Assembly: GCA_032622095.1 (NCBI GenBank)
Contig: CP136066.1
Coordinates: 60,358,609-60,422,608, forward strand
Reading direction: 5' to 3'
Source of the DNA: Siphonodentalium dalli
Lineage: Eukaryota > Mollusca > Scaphopoda > Gadilida > Siphonodentaliidae
DNA length: 64,000 nt
Positions within the stretch are counted from its first letter, which is position 1, and every line of letters starts with the position of its first letter. Below, one piece after another: positions 47,933-59,094 of the stretch. Position numbers and translations under genes: made by a program. Under the pieces are notes generated by a model that saw nothing but the letters and a program-made list of their open reading frames with translations, searched no databases and was not told the origin of the DNA.

Positions 47933-50132
47933 TTATGTAATATCTAAACCGTCCCTTCAGACGTTCGGAAAGTATAAATGTACATATCTGGAACTCATGT
48001 AATATCTAAACCGTCCCTTCAGACGTTCGGATAGTATAAATTTACACATCTGGAACTCATGTAATATGTGTATACGATGTCAGTGATCAGTCCAGTTCAG
48101 TACTGAATGGATTTTCCCATTCATTTACAAAAGTATACATTGGAATGGTATATTATTCATTTTGAGGGATCATGACCAGGAACCTACACCACTAATGTAA
48201 ATTATGTAATATCAAAACCGTCCCTTCAGACGTTCGGATAGTATAAATGTACATATCTGGAACTCATGTAATATCAAAACCGTCCCTTCAGACGTTCGGA
48301 TAGTATAAATGTACATATCTGGAACTCATGTAATATCTAAACCGTCCCTTCAGACGTTCGGATAGTATAAATGTACATATCTGGAACTCATGTAATATCT
48401 AAACCGTCCCTGCAGACGTTCGGATAGTATAAATGTACATATCTGGAACTCATGTAATATCTAAACCGTCCCTGCAGACGTTCGGATAGTATAAATGTAC
48501 ATATCTGGAACTCATGTAATATCTAAACCGTCCCTTCAGACGTTCGGATAGTATAAATGTACATATCTGGAACTCATGTAATATCTAAACCGTCCCTTCA
48601 GACGTTCGGATAGTATAAATGTACATATCTGGAACTCATGTAATATCTAAACCGTCCCTTCAGACGTTCGGATAGTATAAATGTACATATCTGGAACTCA
48701 TGTAATATCTAAACCGTCCCTGCAGACGTTCGGATAGTATAAATGTACATATCTGGAACTCATGTAATATCTAAACCGTCCCTGCAGACGTTCGGATAGT
48801 ATAAATGTACATATCTGGAACTCATGTAATATCTAAACCGTCCCTGCAGACGTTCGGATAGTATAAATGTACATATCTGGAACTCATGTAATATCAAAAC
48901 CGTCCCTTCAGACGTTCGGATAGTATAAATGTACATATCTGGAACTCATGTAATATCTAAACCGTCCCTGCAGACGTTCGGATAGTATAAATGTACATAT
49001 CTGGAACTCATGTAATATCTAAACCGTCCCTTCAGACGTTCGGATAGTATAAATGTACATATCTGGAACTCATGTAATATCTAAACCGTCCCTGCAGACG
49101 TTCGGATAGTATAAATGTACATATCTGGAACTCATGTAATATCTAAACCGTCCCTTCAGACGTTCGGATAGTATAAATGTACATATCTGGAACTCATGTA
49201 ATATCAAAACCGTCCCTTCAGACGTTCGGATAGTATAAATGTACATATCTGGAACTCATGTAATATCTAAACCGTCCCTTCAGACGTTCGGATAGTATAA
49301 ATGTACATATCTGGAACTCATGTAATATCTAAACCGTCCCTGCAGACGTTCGGATAGTATAAATGTACATATCTGGAACTCATGTAATATCTAAACCGTC
49401 CCTGCAGACGTTCGGATAGTATAAATGTACATATCTGGAACTCATGTAATATCAAAACCGTCCCTTCAGACGTTCGGATAGTATAAATGTACATATCTGG
49501 AACTCATGTAATATCTAAACCGTCCCTGCAGACGTTCGGATAGTATAAATGTACATATCTGGAACTCATGTAATATCTAAACCGTCCCTTCAGACGTTCG
49601 GATAGTATAAATGTACATATCTGGAACTCATGTAATATCAAAACCGTCCCTTCAGACGTTCGGATAGTATAAATGTACATATCTGGAACTCATGTAATAT
49701 CTAAACCGTCCCTTCAGACGTTCGGATAGTATAAATGTACATATCTGGAACTCATGTAATATCTAAACCGTCCCTGCAGACGTTCGGATAGTATAACTGT
49801 ACATATCTGGAACTCATGTAATATCTAAACCGTCCCTGCAGACGTTCGGATAGTATAAATGTACATATCTGGAACTCATGTAATATCTAAACCATCCCTT
49901 CAGACGTTCGGATAGTATAAATGTACATATCTGGAACTCATGTAATATCTAAACCGTCCCTTCAGACGTTCGGATAGTATAAATGTACATATCTGGAACT
50001 CATGTAATATCTAAACCGTCCCTTCAGACGTTCGGATAGTATAAATGTACATATCTGGAACTCATGTAATATCTAAACCGTCCCTTCAGACGTTCGGATA
50101 GTATAAATGTACACATCTGGAACTCATGTAAT
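47933..50132. repeat. 62-bp minisatellite, about 33 units
   Basis: Unit on plus: atgtaatatctaaaccgtcc, cttcagacgttcggatagta, taaatgtacatatctggaac, tc. Two units (47,933-48,056) are split from the main block (48,203-50,132) by a 145-bp insert that repeats 47,835-47,931. Units differ at two marker sites (ccctTcag/ccctGcag, atcTaaa/atcAaaa) in a mixed order, recording how the array grew. tgtgtatacgatgtcagtga flanks both ends of the main block. It lies in the intron upstream of exon G1; I found no exon as its source. Confidence 0.95.
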
Positions 50133-50520
50133 ATGTGTATACGATGTCAGTGATCAGTCCAGCGTAGCAGGGGACTGAACTCTGTTTACATGATGGCAGG
50201 GGACTGAACTCTGTGTATACGATGTAAGTGACCAGTCCAGTGTAGCAGGGGACTGAACTATGTTTACATGATGGCAGTGATCAGTCCAGTGTAGAAGGGG
50301 ACTGAACTATGTGTATACGATGTCAGTTATATCAGTCCAGTGTAGAAGGGGACTGAACTCTGTGTATACGATGTCAGTGATCAGTGCGCAGCGTAGCAGG
50401 GGACTGAACTCTGTTTACATGATGGCAGAGGACTGAACTCTGTGTATACGATGTTAGTGATCAGTCCAGCGTAGCAGGGGACTGAACTATGTTTACATGA
50501 TGACAGGGGGACGGAACTCT
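50133..50520 (-). repeat. irregular minisatellite beside exon F
   Basis: Units combine caggggactgaactctgt, gtatacgatgtcagtgatca, gtccag(c/t)gtag and ttacatgatgg in varying order. The unit closest to exon F blends into the exon's 3' side (CAGAGTTCCGTCCCC...CATCAT|GTAAAC on the minus strand), so it may again be seeded from an exon end. Confidence 0.75.
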
Positions 50521-50581
50521 GGCTCGCAGTTTGATGCCAAATTTCCTGTCGTGCCTTTTCTGAAGTAATGTTGTCCATATC
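50497..50581 (-). CDS. RBR ligase candidate exon F, donor uncertain
   Basis: The acceptor tggtatttttag|GATATGG gives DMDNITSEKARQEIWHQT in phase 0, matching the end of exon E. The end is unclear: CATCAT|GTAAAC (50,497) is the best-looking donor but gives phase 1, which exon G1 (phase 0) cannot follow. ACT|GCGAGC (a GC donor, 54-bp exon) or a donor inside the adjoining repeat would keep phase. It may also be skipped or not an exon. Confidence 0.4.
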
Positions 50582-50609
50582 CTAAAAATACCATCTGAAT
50601 ACCAGTTAT

Positions 50610-50870
50610 CCCTTTGATGACGGGAGCTGCGCTGATGCAGCATTAAATATACTGTACCAGTGCATTATCTAATATATGCGAATCGCACATTAGGGAGCAT
50701 CGTATATGTACATGTAAGACAATGCACTGGCTTACAATTATGGTAAATATAGTTAGGCCAATGTATTTGTTAAATATGCTAGGCTCCCTAGGGGAGACTC
50801 GTATATATAAAGCGAATGCATTGGCACAGGGTTTTTCGCAAAATTTCAGGACGCTGCAGTCATGGAAGGG
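50610..50870. mobile_element. piggyBac-like MITE, P1 type (P4)
   Basis: The left end TTATCCCTTTGATGACGGGA and right end GCAGTCATGGAAGGGTTAA are diverged P1 termini (TTAT/TTAA). Two hairpin modules at about 50,655-50,735 and 50,755-50,830. Its left end is 28 bp from the exon F acceptor on the minus strand. Confidence 0.8.
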
Positions 50871-51084
50871 TTAAAAGAGCGGGATGAGTCGTGCCTACCC
50901 GTTAACAAAATATGGAAGACATAGTTAGTAAATTAACACTAATATCATAGTTTTCACACATTTCCTGAAGCTTAACTTCCACATATTAAGAGGTACTAAC
51001 CCGAATCCCGCGAACCGCCTTAAAATTGCTGAAACGGGTACCTACAGAGTGAATGACACTCTCAATATAAGTGAGATCACTTAG

Positions 51085-51345
51085 TCGTGGCCATATTGAT
51101 TCATTCAGCCCCATTCCGCGGTTTAAGTACTACAGATCAAAGTTCTGGAGATGCATTCCATATATGGAACTTTTGAATTTTCGTGAATCCATATATGGAG
51201 ATTTTTAATATTCATGATTTCCATATATGGAATCATGAATATTCAGAAGCTCCATATATGGAATACACCTCCATAACTTAACCTGTGGCACTTAAACCAC
51301 GGAACGGGGCTGGATGAATACAATATGGCCGCGACTCAGTGACAG
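51085..51345. mobile_element. foldback element with tccatatatgga palindromes
   Basis: Arms gccatattgattcattcagc...cgcggtttaagt and inverted acttaaaccacggaac...ggatgaatacaatatggcc surround four spaced copies of tccatatatgga in alternating context. Same family as 31,490 and 62,690. Confidence 0.7.
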
Positions 51346-51572
51346 GGCTTATTGACACAATGGCTCACTTTTATGTTGTGCTGGTATTTCCTGAGTTGTA
51401 CTAAGATAGATTTTTGGTTGTGCGTCTTCGCCCTCCACCGATGTCTGTGGCTCACGGCAGATTTATAGTGCAGCACTGGTAAGGCGTAACTCTGCAGACT
51501 GTCTATCTCAATAACCTAAAACAAAACTAAATTTATAATGCAGCACTGGTAACCATCAAGTCTGAGTTTAGT

Positions 51573-51975
51573 GTGTCAGTCAATTGTAGAATGAGGTCCC
51601 CCGAGGGTGAATTTAGTGACGCTATCCCGCATAGCGGGCTAGCATTACCAAATTCTCCCTCTGGGGACCTCATTCTGCATGGCCTCATCTGCTATGGGAG
51701 ACATAGACTCAGATTGAAGTTCCCAAATGGTGAATATTGTGATGTACACCCATTGGGAACATCGTATATGCATTTTATCTTCTGCAAATGGGGGGGGGGG
51801 TATAGAAACTTCCCAAAAGGGAAAAAGTAACTAAAAACAATGTTAATTTGAGACTATATATACTTCCCAGAAGATGAGGCCTAATCAGAATGAGGTACCC
51901 AGAGGGTAAATTTGGTGATGCTAGCTCGCTATATCACTAAATCCTCCCTCTGGGGACCTCACTCTGCAAATGACA
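51573..51975. repeat. two inverted-repeat units, agaatgaggt(c/a)cc
   Basis: agaatgaggtccccyag-type left arms and ctctggggacctca.tctgca right arms occur at 51,590-51,683 and 51,886-51,970, each a hairpin with a gctagc-like centre. Probably a duplicated small foldback. Confidence 0.65.
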
Positions 51976-52239
51976 GACACAATAAACTCAGGCTTGGTAA
52001 ACACTGTATATGTCAATAAACTGAATGAAACGAAATGTATAGTACAGCACTGATAGGGCATAACCCTGTGGACTGTCAATCGCAATCTCCTGAAACGGAA
52101 CTTTTAGTGCTGCGCTGCATGGTAAGGCATACACCGGTGGACTTTTCAGTCTCAATAATCTGAAACGAAACAGTTGCATATAATAGTGTGGTTGCTCTAA
52201 CAACATCACCCCTGGTTAAGTGATCCTGCTAATTTGTTT

Positions 52240-53000
52240 TGATGTTGGTAGGGCAAAGCGATTATGTATTGTTATGATGTTGGTGGGTCCTGCTGAATTG
52301 CTTTGGTGTTGGTGGGTCCTGTTGATTTGTTATGATGTTTGTGGGTCCTGCTAATTTGCTATGATGTTGGTGGATTCTGCTGATTTGTTATTGTGATGGT
52401 GGGTTCTGTTGCTATGATGCTGGTGGGTCCTTCTAAATTTCTATGATGCTGGTGGGTCCTGCTGAATTGCTATACGATGCAGTTGGGTTATGCTTAATTG
52501 CTATGATGCTGGTGGGTCCTGCTTAATTGCTTTGATGTCGATGGATCCTGCTGAATTGTATTTGATGCTGGTGGGTCCTGTTAGATTGCTATGCTGTTGA
52601 TGGGTCGTGCTGAAACGCTATGATGCTATGTGTCCTGCTGAATTGCTATGATGCTGGTGGGTCCGGCTGAATTACTAACCTCTGGTGGGTCCTGTTGCAT
52701 TGATATGTTGGTGGGTCCTGTTAATTTGCTATGATGGTGGGTCCAATTGAATTTCGATGATGCGGGTGGGTCTTGCTTAATTGATATGCTGCAGGTGGTC
52801 CTGTTAATTTTCTATGATGCTGGTGGGTCCTGCCATATCGCTATAGTGCTGGTGGGTCCTTCTTAAATGCTTTGATCTCGGTGGGTCCTGCTGAATTGCA
52901 TATGATGTTGGTGGGTCCTGCTAATTGCTTTGACATCGGTGGGTCCTGCTGAATTGCATATTAAGTTGGTGGGTCCTGCTGATTTGCTTTGATGTTGGTA
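52240..53000. repeat. ~30-bp minisatellite, two dozen diverged units
   Basis: Unit approximates gatgctggtgggtcctgctgaattgctat, with many substitutions and small indels, so older than the other arrays. Lies in the intron downstream of exon E. Confidence 0.9.
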
Positions 53001-53049
53001 TGGCAAATCGATGTTAAGAAACAGTATACCGTGTATTTAAAGTTGTCGT

Positions 53050-53330
53050 TTCCGTGGTATCAATAACCACAATAAGACATGTAATCACATCAAATTTCAT
53101 GGGTATCCCAGTCACGAAGATACATCCAGTAGCACTCCCAGTCACGAAGCTACTTCCAAAAGCACTCCCAGTCACGAGGATACTTCCACAACACTCCAAA
53201 CATGCCACCCAAATAACCGTAACCACACCCATAAGACACATTAGACTGTCACCTATTCCTGTTTCCTCATGTAATCACATCAATTTGCATGGGTATCCCA
53301 GTCACGAAGTCGATCCCAACGCAATACGAA
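53050..53330 (-). repeat. degenerate copies of the exon E end and splice donor
   Basis: On the minus strand the exon E end (gactgggaaaaccatgac ... gatgagaaaacaggaagag|gtgagag...gtgtcttat) is followed about 142 bp downstream by a near-copy (gactgggatacccatgca ... catgaggaaacaggaatag|gtgacag...gtgtcttat), then by a second, partial copy. A 31-bp sub-repeat (gcactcccagtcacgaagc...) lies inside the last one. The copies have stop codons and weakened donors. Confidence 0.75.
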
Positions 53331-53393
53331 TAAACACACACAGGGCGTCCCAAATAACCAGAACCACGAATATAAGACACATTAGACTCTCAC

Positions 53394-53593
53394 CTCTTCC
53401 TGTTTTCTCATCCCTTCACATCTAATGTCATGGTTTTCCCAGTCGGTAAGACACTCCCAGCAGAACGAGTGTCCACAGCGACAGTTCATATGCGGACAGC
53501 CGCCACTCTTTTCCAACGGATATCGGCAAGCGGGGCATTTTTTCGTTTGAGCAAAGTATACATCATCGTCATGACCAATTGGCACCATGTCAC
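53394..53593 (-). CDS. RBR ligase exon E (RING2, catalytic)
   Basis: 200 bp, acceptor ggtgatttcag|GT (finishing a Gly codon), donor GAAGAG|GTGAGA, phase 1 to 0. It encodes the whole RING2: KKCPACRYPLEKSGGCPHMN, CRCGHSFCWECL, then ENHDIRC. The pattern C-x2-C, GGC, C-x-C, FCWEC, H-x3-C is complete. The Cys of GGCPHM is the position that carries ubiquitin as thioester in RBR ligases, so the domain looks active. Confidence 0.93.
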
Positions 53594-53790
53594 CTGAAAT
53601 CACCGGGAATTTTCACAGAATTGAAATGTTGGTTGAAACTTTAAGTGATAAAGGGAATTTTGTGGATTTGTTGATTTTATAAGTGAATCAATTAAATCAT
53701 TTGACAGATTAATAGAATGTGGTACATACTGTATATATCGGAGGCGGCAAAAAGAGCCATGATGACACATTTAATGTATGTCTTCGCTAT

Positions 53791-54514
53791 ACAGCTAAGG
53801 AATGACATGTCATACGAATGAGCTAATCGCTTCCAAACCATTACTAGTAAATACTGACAAATAATAGTATGAAGGAGATGATATATGTGACCCGCCATAT
53901 CAAATCCAGTCGTAAGTCGGGATTTTTTTTACCCTGTGCCAATGCATTCTCTTATATATGCGAGTCGACCATATGTCGCCTCGCATATATAAGAGAATAC
54001 ATTGGCCTAACAATTTTTTTTATTTTTTTTTAAATAAATGTTTCTTAAAATTTTTAGGACATAAAATAAAAAAACATCCATTACCCTGCAGGGAGCCCAC
54101 ACATATATAGAAGCATATAGAAGAGTGTCGTCTGCTCATGTTTGTCTGGGGCTCTGTATGGGTGAAATTATAAATTGTTAAAGAATACAAGAAACAATTA
54201 TTAAAATTGTAAAAAATTGTTAGGCCAATGCATTCACTTATATATGCGAGGCGACATATGGTCGAGTCGCATATATAAGAGAATGCATTGGCACAGGATT
54301 TGATATGGCGGGTCACATATGAGGATTGTTCTAATAAATCGTTTATCACAGTTCAAACTAAAATAATCAAATTTAATCTTGGCACAATTATGTAGATAAA
54401 GTGCAAGACATGCTATATACAGCTAAGGAATGACATGTCATACGAATGAGCTAATCGCTTCCAAACCATTACTAGTAAATACTGACAAATAATAGTATGG
54501 GTGAGATTATATAT
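53791..54514. repeat. 628-bp direct duplication including MITE A2
   Basis: acagctaaggaatgacatgt ... aataatagtatg (about 90 bp) precedes MITE A2 at 53,791 and MITE A3 at 54,419 with the same spacing, so flank plus element was duplicated in tandem and the two MITEs are not independent insertions. Confidence 0.8.
53887..54316. mobile_element. hairpin-pair MITE A2
   Basis: Ends GTGACCCGCCATATC and GATATGGCGGGTCAC, flanked by ATAT (53,883-53,886; 54,317-54,320). Two hairpin modules (about 53,938-54,010 and 54,222-54,294). The inner part of the right terminal repeat is deleted. The core with gagcccagacaaa is in the opposite orientation to A3 and A4. Confidence 0.88.
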
Positions 54515-54971
54515 GTGACCCGCCATATCAAATCCAGTCGTAAGTCGGGATTTTTTTTACCCTGTGCCAATGCATTCTCTTATATATGCGAGTCGACCAT
54601 AGGTCGCCTCGCATATATAAGAGAATGCATTGGTCTAACAATTTTTTACAATTTTAATAATTTGTTCTTGTATTCTTTAACAATTTTATAATTTCACACA
54701 TACAGAGCCCCAGACAAACATGAGCAGACGACACTCTTCTATATGCTTCTATATATGTGTGGGGCTCCCTGCAGGGTAATGAATGTTTTTTATTTTATGT
54801 CCTAAAATTGTAAGAAACATTTATTTTAAAAAAATGATAAAAAATTGTTAGACCAATGCATTCTCTTATATATGCGAGGCGACCTATGGTCGACTCGCAT
54901 ATATAAGAGAATGCATTGGCACAGGGTAAAAAAAATCCCGACTTACGACTGGATTTGATATGGCGGGTCAC
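54515..54971. mobile_element. hairpin-pair MITE A3
   Basis: Complete: GTGACCCGCC...GGCGGGTCAC, ATAT duplications (54,511-54,514; 54,972-54,975), ~50-bp terminal repeats, hairpins at about 54,568-54,640 and 54,852-54,922. Confidence 0.92.
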
Positions 54972-55132
54972 ATATCAACAGTTACTGATACATAACGGTC
55001 GATGATTATTACTGTAACTGTTTATTTCAGTAATGTTATGATACATGTCAGGTACATGCAGGTAACTCGGGTGCAGGTGTGCCGAACCAAGTTCCATCAC
55101 GACGTCAAAGAGAATGATTTTCTATTGCTTAC

Positions 55133-55267
55133 CTCGTTGTTCAAGTAGTTTGGAATATATTTTCGCTTGTGGACATGATAGAGGCCAATGAGGAACATCA
55201 CCACAGTCATAGCACCATTTCGCCTGACATTCACATTTCACTGGTAGAGAAAGATCTCTCATTTTAC
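55133..55267 (-). CDS. RBR ligase exon D (IBR, second half)
   Basis: 135 bp, acceptor catcagcag|GT, donor CAACGAG|GTAAGC, phase 1 to 1. Encodes VKCECQAKWCYDCGDVPHWP LSCPQAK. With YCPNAQC from exon C it completes the C6HC zinc set of the IBR (C-x4-C, C-x-C, C-x2-C, H-x4-C). No duplicated donor follows this exon, unlike exons C, E and G2. Confidence 0.92.
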
Positions 55268-55374
55268 CTGCTGATGAAACATGGACTAATCAGTTTCCCC
55301 CATGTTAACATGTAAACCTCTCTCACGTGCACGTTGGTGACATTGGACCTGTTTTTTTTCTGAATTTGACTTAA

Positions 55375-55470
55375 ATTTATGGGCAACCTATGGTAGATTC
55401 GCATATATAAGAGAATGCATTGACACAGAGTTTTCACAAAAAATCAGGAAGCTCCAGTCATTCATACCAA
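55375..55470. mobile_element. truncated P1-type element (right end)
   Basis: Half a hairpin module (tagattcgcatatataagag aatgcattg) followed by gacacagagttttcac..., then aggaagctccagtcat. The left part is missing. Confidence 0.6.
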
Positions 55471-55479
55471 CACTGGACA

Positions 55480-56330
55480 TGTTTAGATTGGTAAAACTGG
55501 CCCCATCAAGAATAACACGGTTTAATTATTTACCCGAGTATTGAACGTATTATACAGTACTGTAGTCAGCCAGGTATATATGTTCTATTTCGCGAAACAT
55601 AACAGCGATTTAGTTAGTTATCAATGAGACAAGAAACGTGCCATACATATACTACATACAGACAACATCAAATAAGGCTACAATACTCGCGCATTAACTT
55701 AAAGGGGTATACTGTACGCCATTTTCAATAAACTCCTGGTAATAACAACGATCTAATATCGATAGAAACAGAAATGTAAGTAATTTGAGTCGAAGATGTA
55801 TTCTACAAACGTTCAGGTTAATAGGTTATCTTAATATTAAATTTAATAATTTGATATAAATTTAAATTACGGCTGTAAAACATTGTGTTGATACGGGGTG
55901 TAATCTCGAGCCACTCACTACCTAGTGACTATACAATAACCGTATATAGGACCAATATATGTATATAATATAACATTTATTTCATACATTTGCTTAAAAA
56001 ATGAAAAATAAATACTCGACAACAATTTGTATTTTCCCATTCCAGCTAATCTGCCATCCGTAATATTACTTCGTACTCAACAGACTTTCAAATAATGGGA
56101 ATCTGGTTACCTTATTCTACGACTCACAGACTATCATTGAAACCAACAACAACATTTGAGTACATTATCCCTTTCAGTGCAGCATAACATTCACACTTTA
56201 TGCTGTAGAGTTTATCAAGAAACTATAGTTGTTCTGCTGTTGGTCACGATTTACCGCCACATGTGCACAGTGACAAACAGTATAGTATGATATAATCTTG
56301 GTTTTCAATCTAATCCTCTCTATGATTAAA
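55480..56330. other. intron C-D, unique AT-rich sequence
   Basis: No exon, ORF or repeat recognised in this stretch. Confidence 0.4.
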
Positions 56331-56408
56331 GATGGATAATCCGAAATAACGCCCCCAAATTACTATTTCTTTGGCTTCGGGGGATAAAATATATTTGATT
56401 CGGATTTT

Positions 56409-56785
56409 GTTATCCTGTGCCAATGCATTCTCTTATATATGCGAGTCGACCATAGGTCGCCTCGCATATATAAGAGAATGCATTGGCCTAATAATTTTTC
56501 ATCATTTAAAAAAAAAAAATGTTTCTTAAAATATTTAGGACATAAAATAAAAAACATCCATTACCCTGCAGGGAGCCCCACACATATATAGAAGCATATA
56601 GAAGAGTGTCGTCTGCTCATGTTTGTCTGGGGCTCTGTATGGGTGAAATTATAAAATTGTTAAAGAATACAAGAAAAAATTATTAAAATTGTAAACAATT
56701 GTTAGGCCAATGTATTCTCTTATATATGCGAGGCGACCTATGGTCGACTCGCATATATAAGAGAATGCATTGGCACAGGGTAAAA
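56409..56785. mobile_element. hairpin-pair MITE A5, outer ends lost
   Basis: From atcctgtgccaatgc to gcattggcacagggtaaaa, with two hairpin modules (about 56,418-56,490, 56,705-56,777) and the family A core (gggagccccacacat...gtctggggctctgta), but no GTGACCCGCC ends. Either truncated or captured without them. Confidence 0.75.
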
Positions 56786-57067
56786 AAAAGCTCAGAGTGA
56801 TCAGATATCGATTTTTGAAATTTGTTATTTCTCGAAATGTGGAATTATTTGTGGCCCAGAAAAGAGCCGTCATATCCACAGTCTCGGACACAATTGCGGA
56901 TGAAGATGGGTAACTCTAAAATAAAATGGCAATACGGCCAAATGTCGTGATACTCAATATGATAATACGGCCATTTTCGTTGAACAACATGTTGATAAAT
57001 AACACGTTTTGGGAAATTGCATACCATAGTTGACAGTCACTGGTTAGCATTATTTTGTTGTAATTAA

Positions 57068-57449
57068 CCCTTTACCCAACAGAAGGGCCCTGTGCCAATG
57101 CATTCTCTTATATATGCGAGTCGACCATAGGTCGCCTCGCATATATAAGAGAATGCATTGGCTTAACATATTAAAAATGATAAAATTGTTAAAGAATGTA
57201 AGAAAAAATGGTAAAAAGTGTTTTTTTAGGCCAATGCATTCTCTTATATATATGCGAGGCGACCTATGGTCGACTCGCATATATAAGAGAATGCATTGGC
57301 ACAGGGCATAACTGTAACTATCACAATGTGGTCAAGGAGCCGGTTCCAATGATATCCATATTTGTATGGTTCTATTGAGACAGACCGAAGATATTTTAGG
57401 CTGTTGAAGCTTTATTTGGCCGGTTTTGGCCGGTTTGTTGGGTAAAGGG
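57068..57449. mobile_element. piggyBac-like MITE P2
   Basis: TTAA (57,064-57,067; 57,450-57,453), ends CCCTTTACCCAACA and TGTTGGGTAAAGGG, two hairpin modules (about 57,092-57,162; 57,228-57,302), then a right arm with cagaccgaagatattttagg. Inserted in T2: the sequence on either side joins as cattattttgttgtaa/ttaa/tcgattctgata, as seen uninterrupted near 63,830. Confidence 0.9.
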
Positions 57450-57599
57450 TTAATCGATTCTGATAAAAAAAAGCGTATTTTGAAGAAAAGTTAATGCCGT
57501 TGTAACTTGATGATATGGATGGGGACCGTCTGATCGGATTCAGTACCTTTAATACATGGTTGTATGCACCGGGAACTCGAAACAAATCTCGTTTTTTTA

Positions 57600-59094
57600 T
57601 TATTATTATTAAATTTACCTTTCCGTGATATCTGGATGCAGTTTATCACGGTGGGCGTTATGACAGTATTTCTAGTCACCCAGACTCCTTCGTGTTTTAT
57701 TATTATATTTACCTTTCCGTGGTATCTTGATAAGTTTATCACATTGGGCGTTAGGGCAGTATTTCTAGTCGCCCAGACTTGTTCGTGTTTTATCGTGTTA
57801 TATTTTACCTTTCCGTGATATCTTGATAAGTTTATCACAGTGGGCGTTAGGACAGTATTTCTAGTCACCCAGACTCCTTCGTGTTTTATTATTATATTTA
57901 CCTTTCCGTGATATCTTGATGCAGTTTATCACAGTGGGCGTTAGGACAGTATTTCTAGTCACCCAGACTCCTTCGTGTTTTATTATTATATTTACCTTTC
58001 CGTGATATCTTGATAAGTTTATCACATTGGCCGTTAGGGCAGTATTTCTAGTCACCCAGACTCCTTCGTGTTTTATTATTATATTTACCTTTCCGTGATA
58101 TCTTGATGCAGTTTATCACATTGGGCGTTAGGGCAGTATTTCTAGTCACCCAGACTCCTTCGTGTTTTATTATTATATTTACCTTTCCGTGATATCTTGA
58201 TAAGTTTATCACATTGGGCGTTAGGGCAGTATTTCTAGTCGCCCAGACTTGTTCGTGTTTTGTCGTGTTATATTTTACCTTTCCGTGATATCTTGATAAG
58301 TTTATCACAGTGGGCGTTAGGACAGTATTTCTAGTCACCCGGACTCCTTCGTGTTTTATTATTATATTTACCTTTCCGTGATATCTTGATAAGTTTATCA
58401 CAGTGGGCGTTAGGACAGTATTTCTAGTCACCCAGACTCCTTCGTGTTTTATTATTATATTTACCTTTCCGTGATATCTTGATAAGTTTATCACATTGGG
58501 CGTTAGGGCAGTATTTCTAGTCGCCCAGACTTGTTCGTGTTTTATCGTGTTATATTTTACCTTTCCGTGATATCTTGATAAGTTTATCACGGTGGGTGTT
58601 AGGGCAGTATTTCTAGTCACCCAGACTCCTTGTGTTTTATTATTATATTTACCTTTCCGTGATATCTTGATAAGTTTATCACATTGGGCGTTAGGGCAGT
58701 ATTTCTAGTCACCCAGACTCCTTCGTGTTTTATTATTATATTTACCTTTCCGTGATATCTTGATAAGTTTATCACATTGGGCGTTAGGGCAGTATTTCTA
58801 GTCACCCAGACTCCTTCGTGTTTTATTATTATATTTACCTTTCCGTGATATCTTGATAAGTTTATCACGGTGGGCGTTAGGACAGTATTTCTAGTCACCC
58901 AGACTCCTTCGTGTTTTATTATTATATTTACCTTTCCGTGATATCTTGATGCAGTTTATCACGGTGGGCGTTATGACAGTATTTCTAGTCACCCAGACTC
59001 CTTCGTGTGTTATTATTATATTTACCTTTCCGTGATATCTTGATAAGTTTATCACATTGGGCGTTAGGGCAGTATTCCCAGTCACCCAGACTCT
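57600..59094 (-). repeat. 93-bp minisatellite built from the exon C end and splice donor, ~16 units
   Basis: On the minus strand each unit contains GACTAGAAATACTGCCCTAA, CGCCCAATGTGATAAACTTA, TCAAGATATCACGGAAAG and GTAAATATAATAAT...GGAGTCTGG. The first three pieces are the last ~60 bases of exon C (real exon: GACTGGGAATACTGCC), the fourth its donor and intron start. About 15 copies lie downstream of the exon, 93-94 bp each, in two main variants (cacgaaggagtctgg / cacgaacaagtctgg). All keep YCPNAQCDKLI.. coding sense and GGAAAG|GTAAA; the exon's TGG is TAG in the copies. The long antisense-looking ORFs here are by-products of a period divisible by three. Confidence 0.93.

Larger units (their letters stand above)
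56338..57552. mobile_element. AAAGGTACT-end element (T2) with two nested MITEs
   Basis: The right end gatcggattcagtacctttaa (57,552) and interior (gttttgggaaattgcatacc...aaagcgtattttgaagaa) match in reverse the element starting at 63,721. The left part (tttctttggcttcgggg) matches 61,300 and 61,640. It is interrupted by a hairpin-pair MITE (about 56,409-56,785) and by P2 (57,068-57,449). The exact left end is not clear. Confidence 0.6.

Noticed and set aside
47933-50132. CRISPR-like array
   Set aside because: Units are contiguous 62-bp repeats without unique spacers, in a eukaryotic intron.
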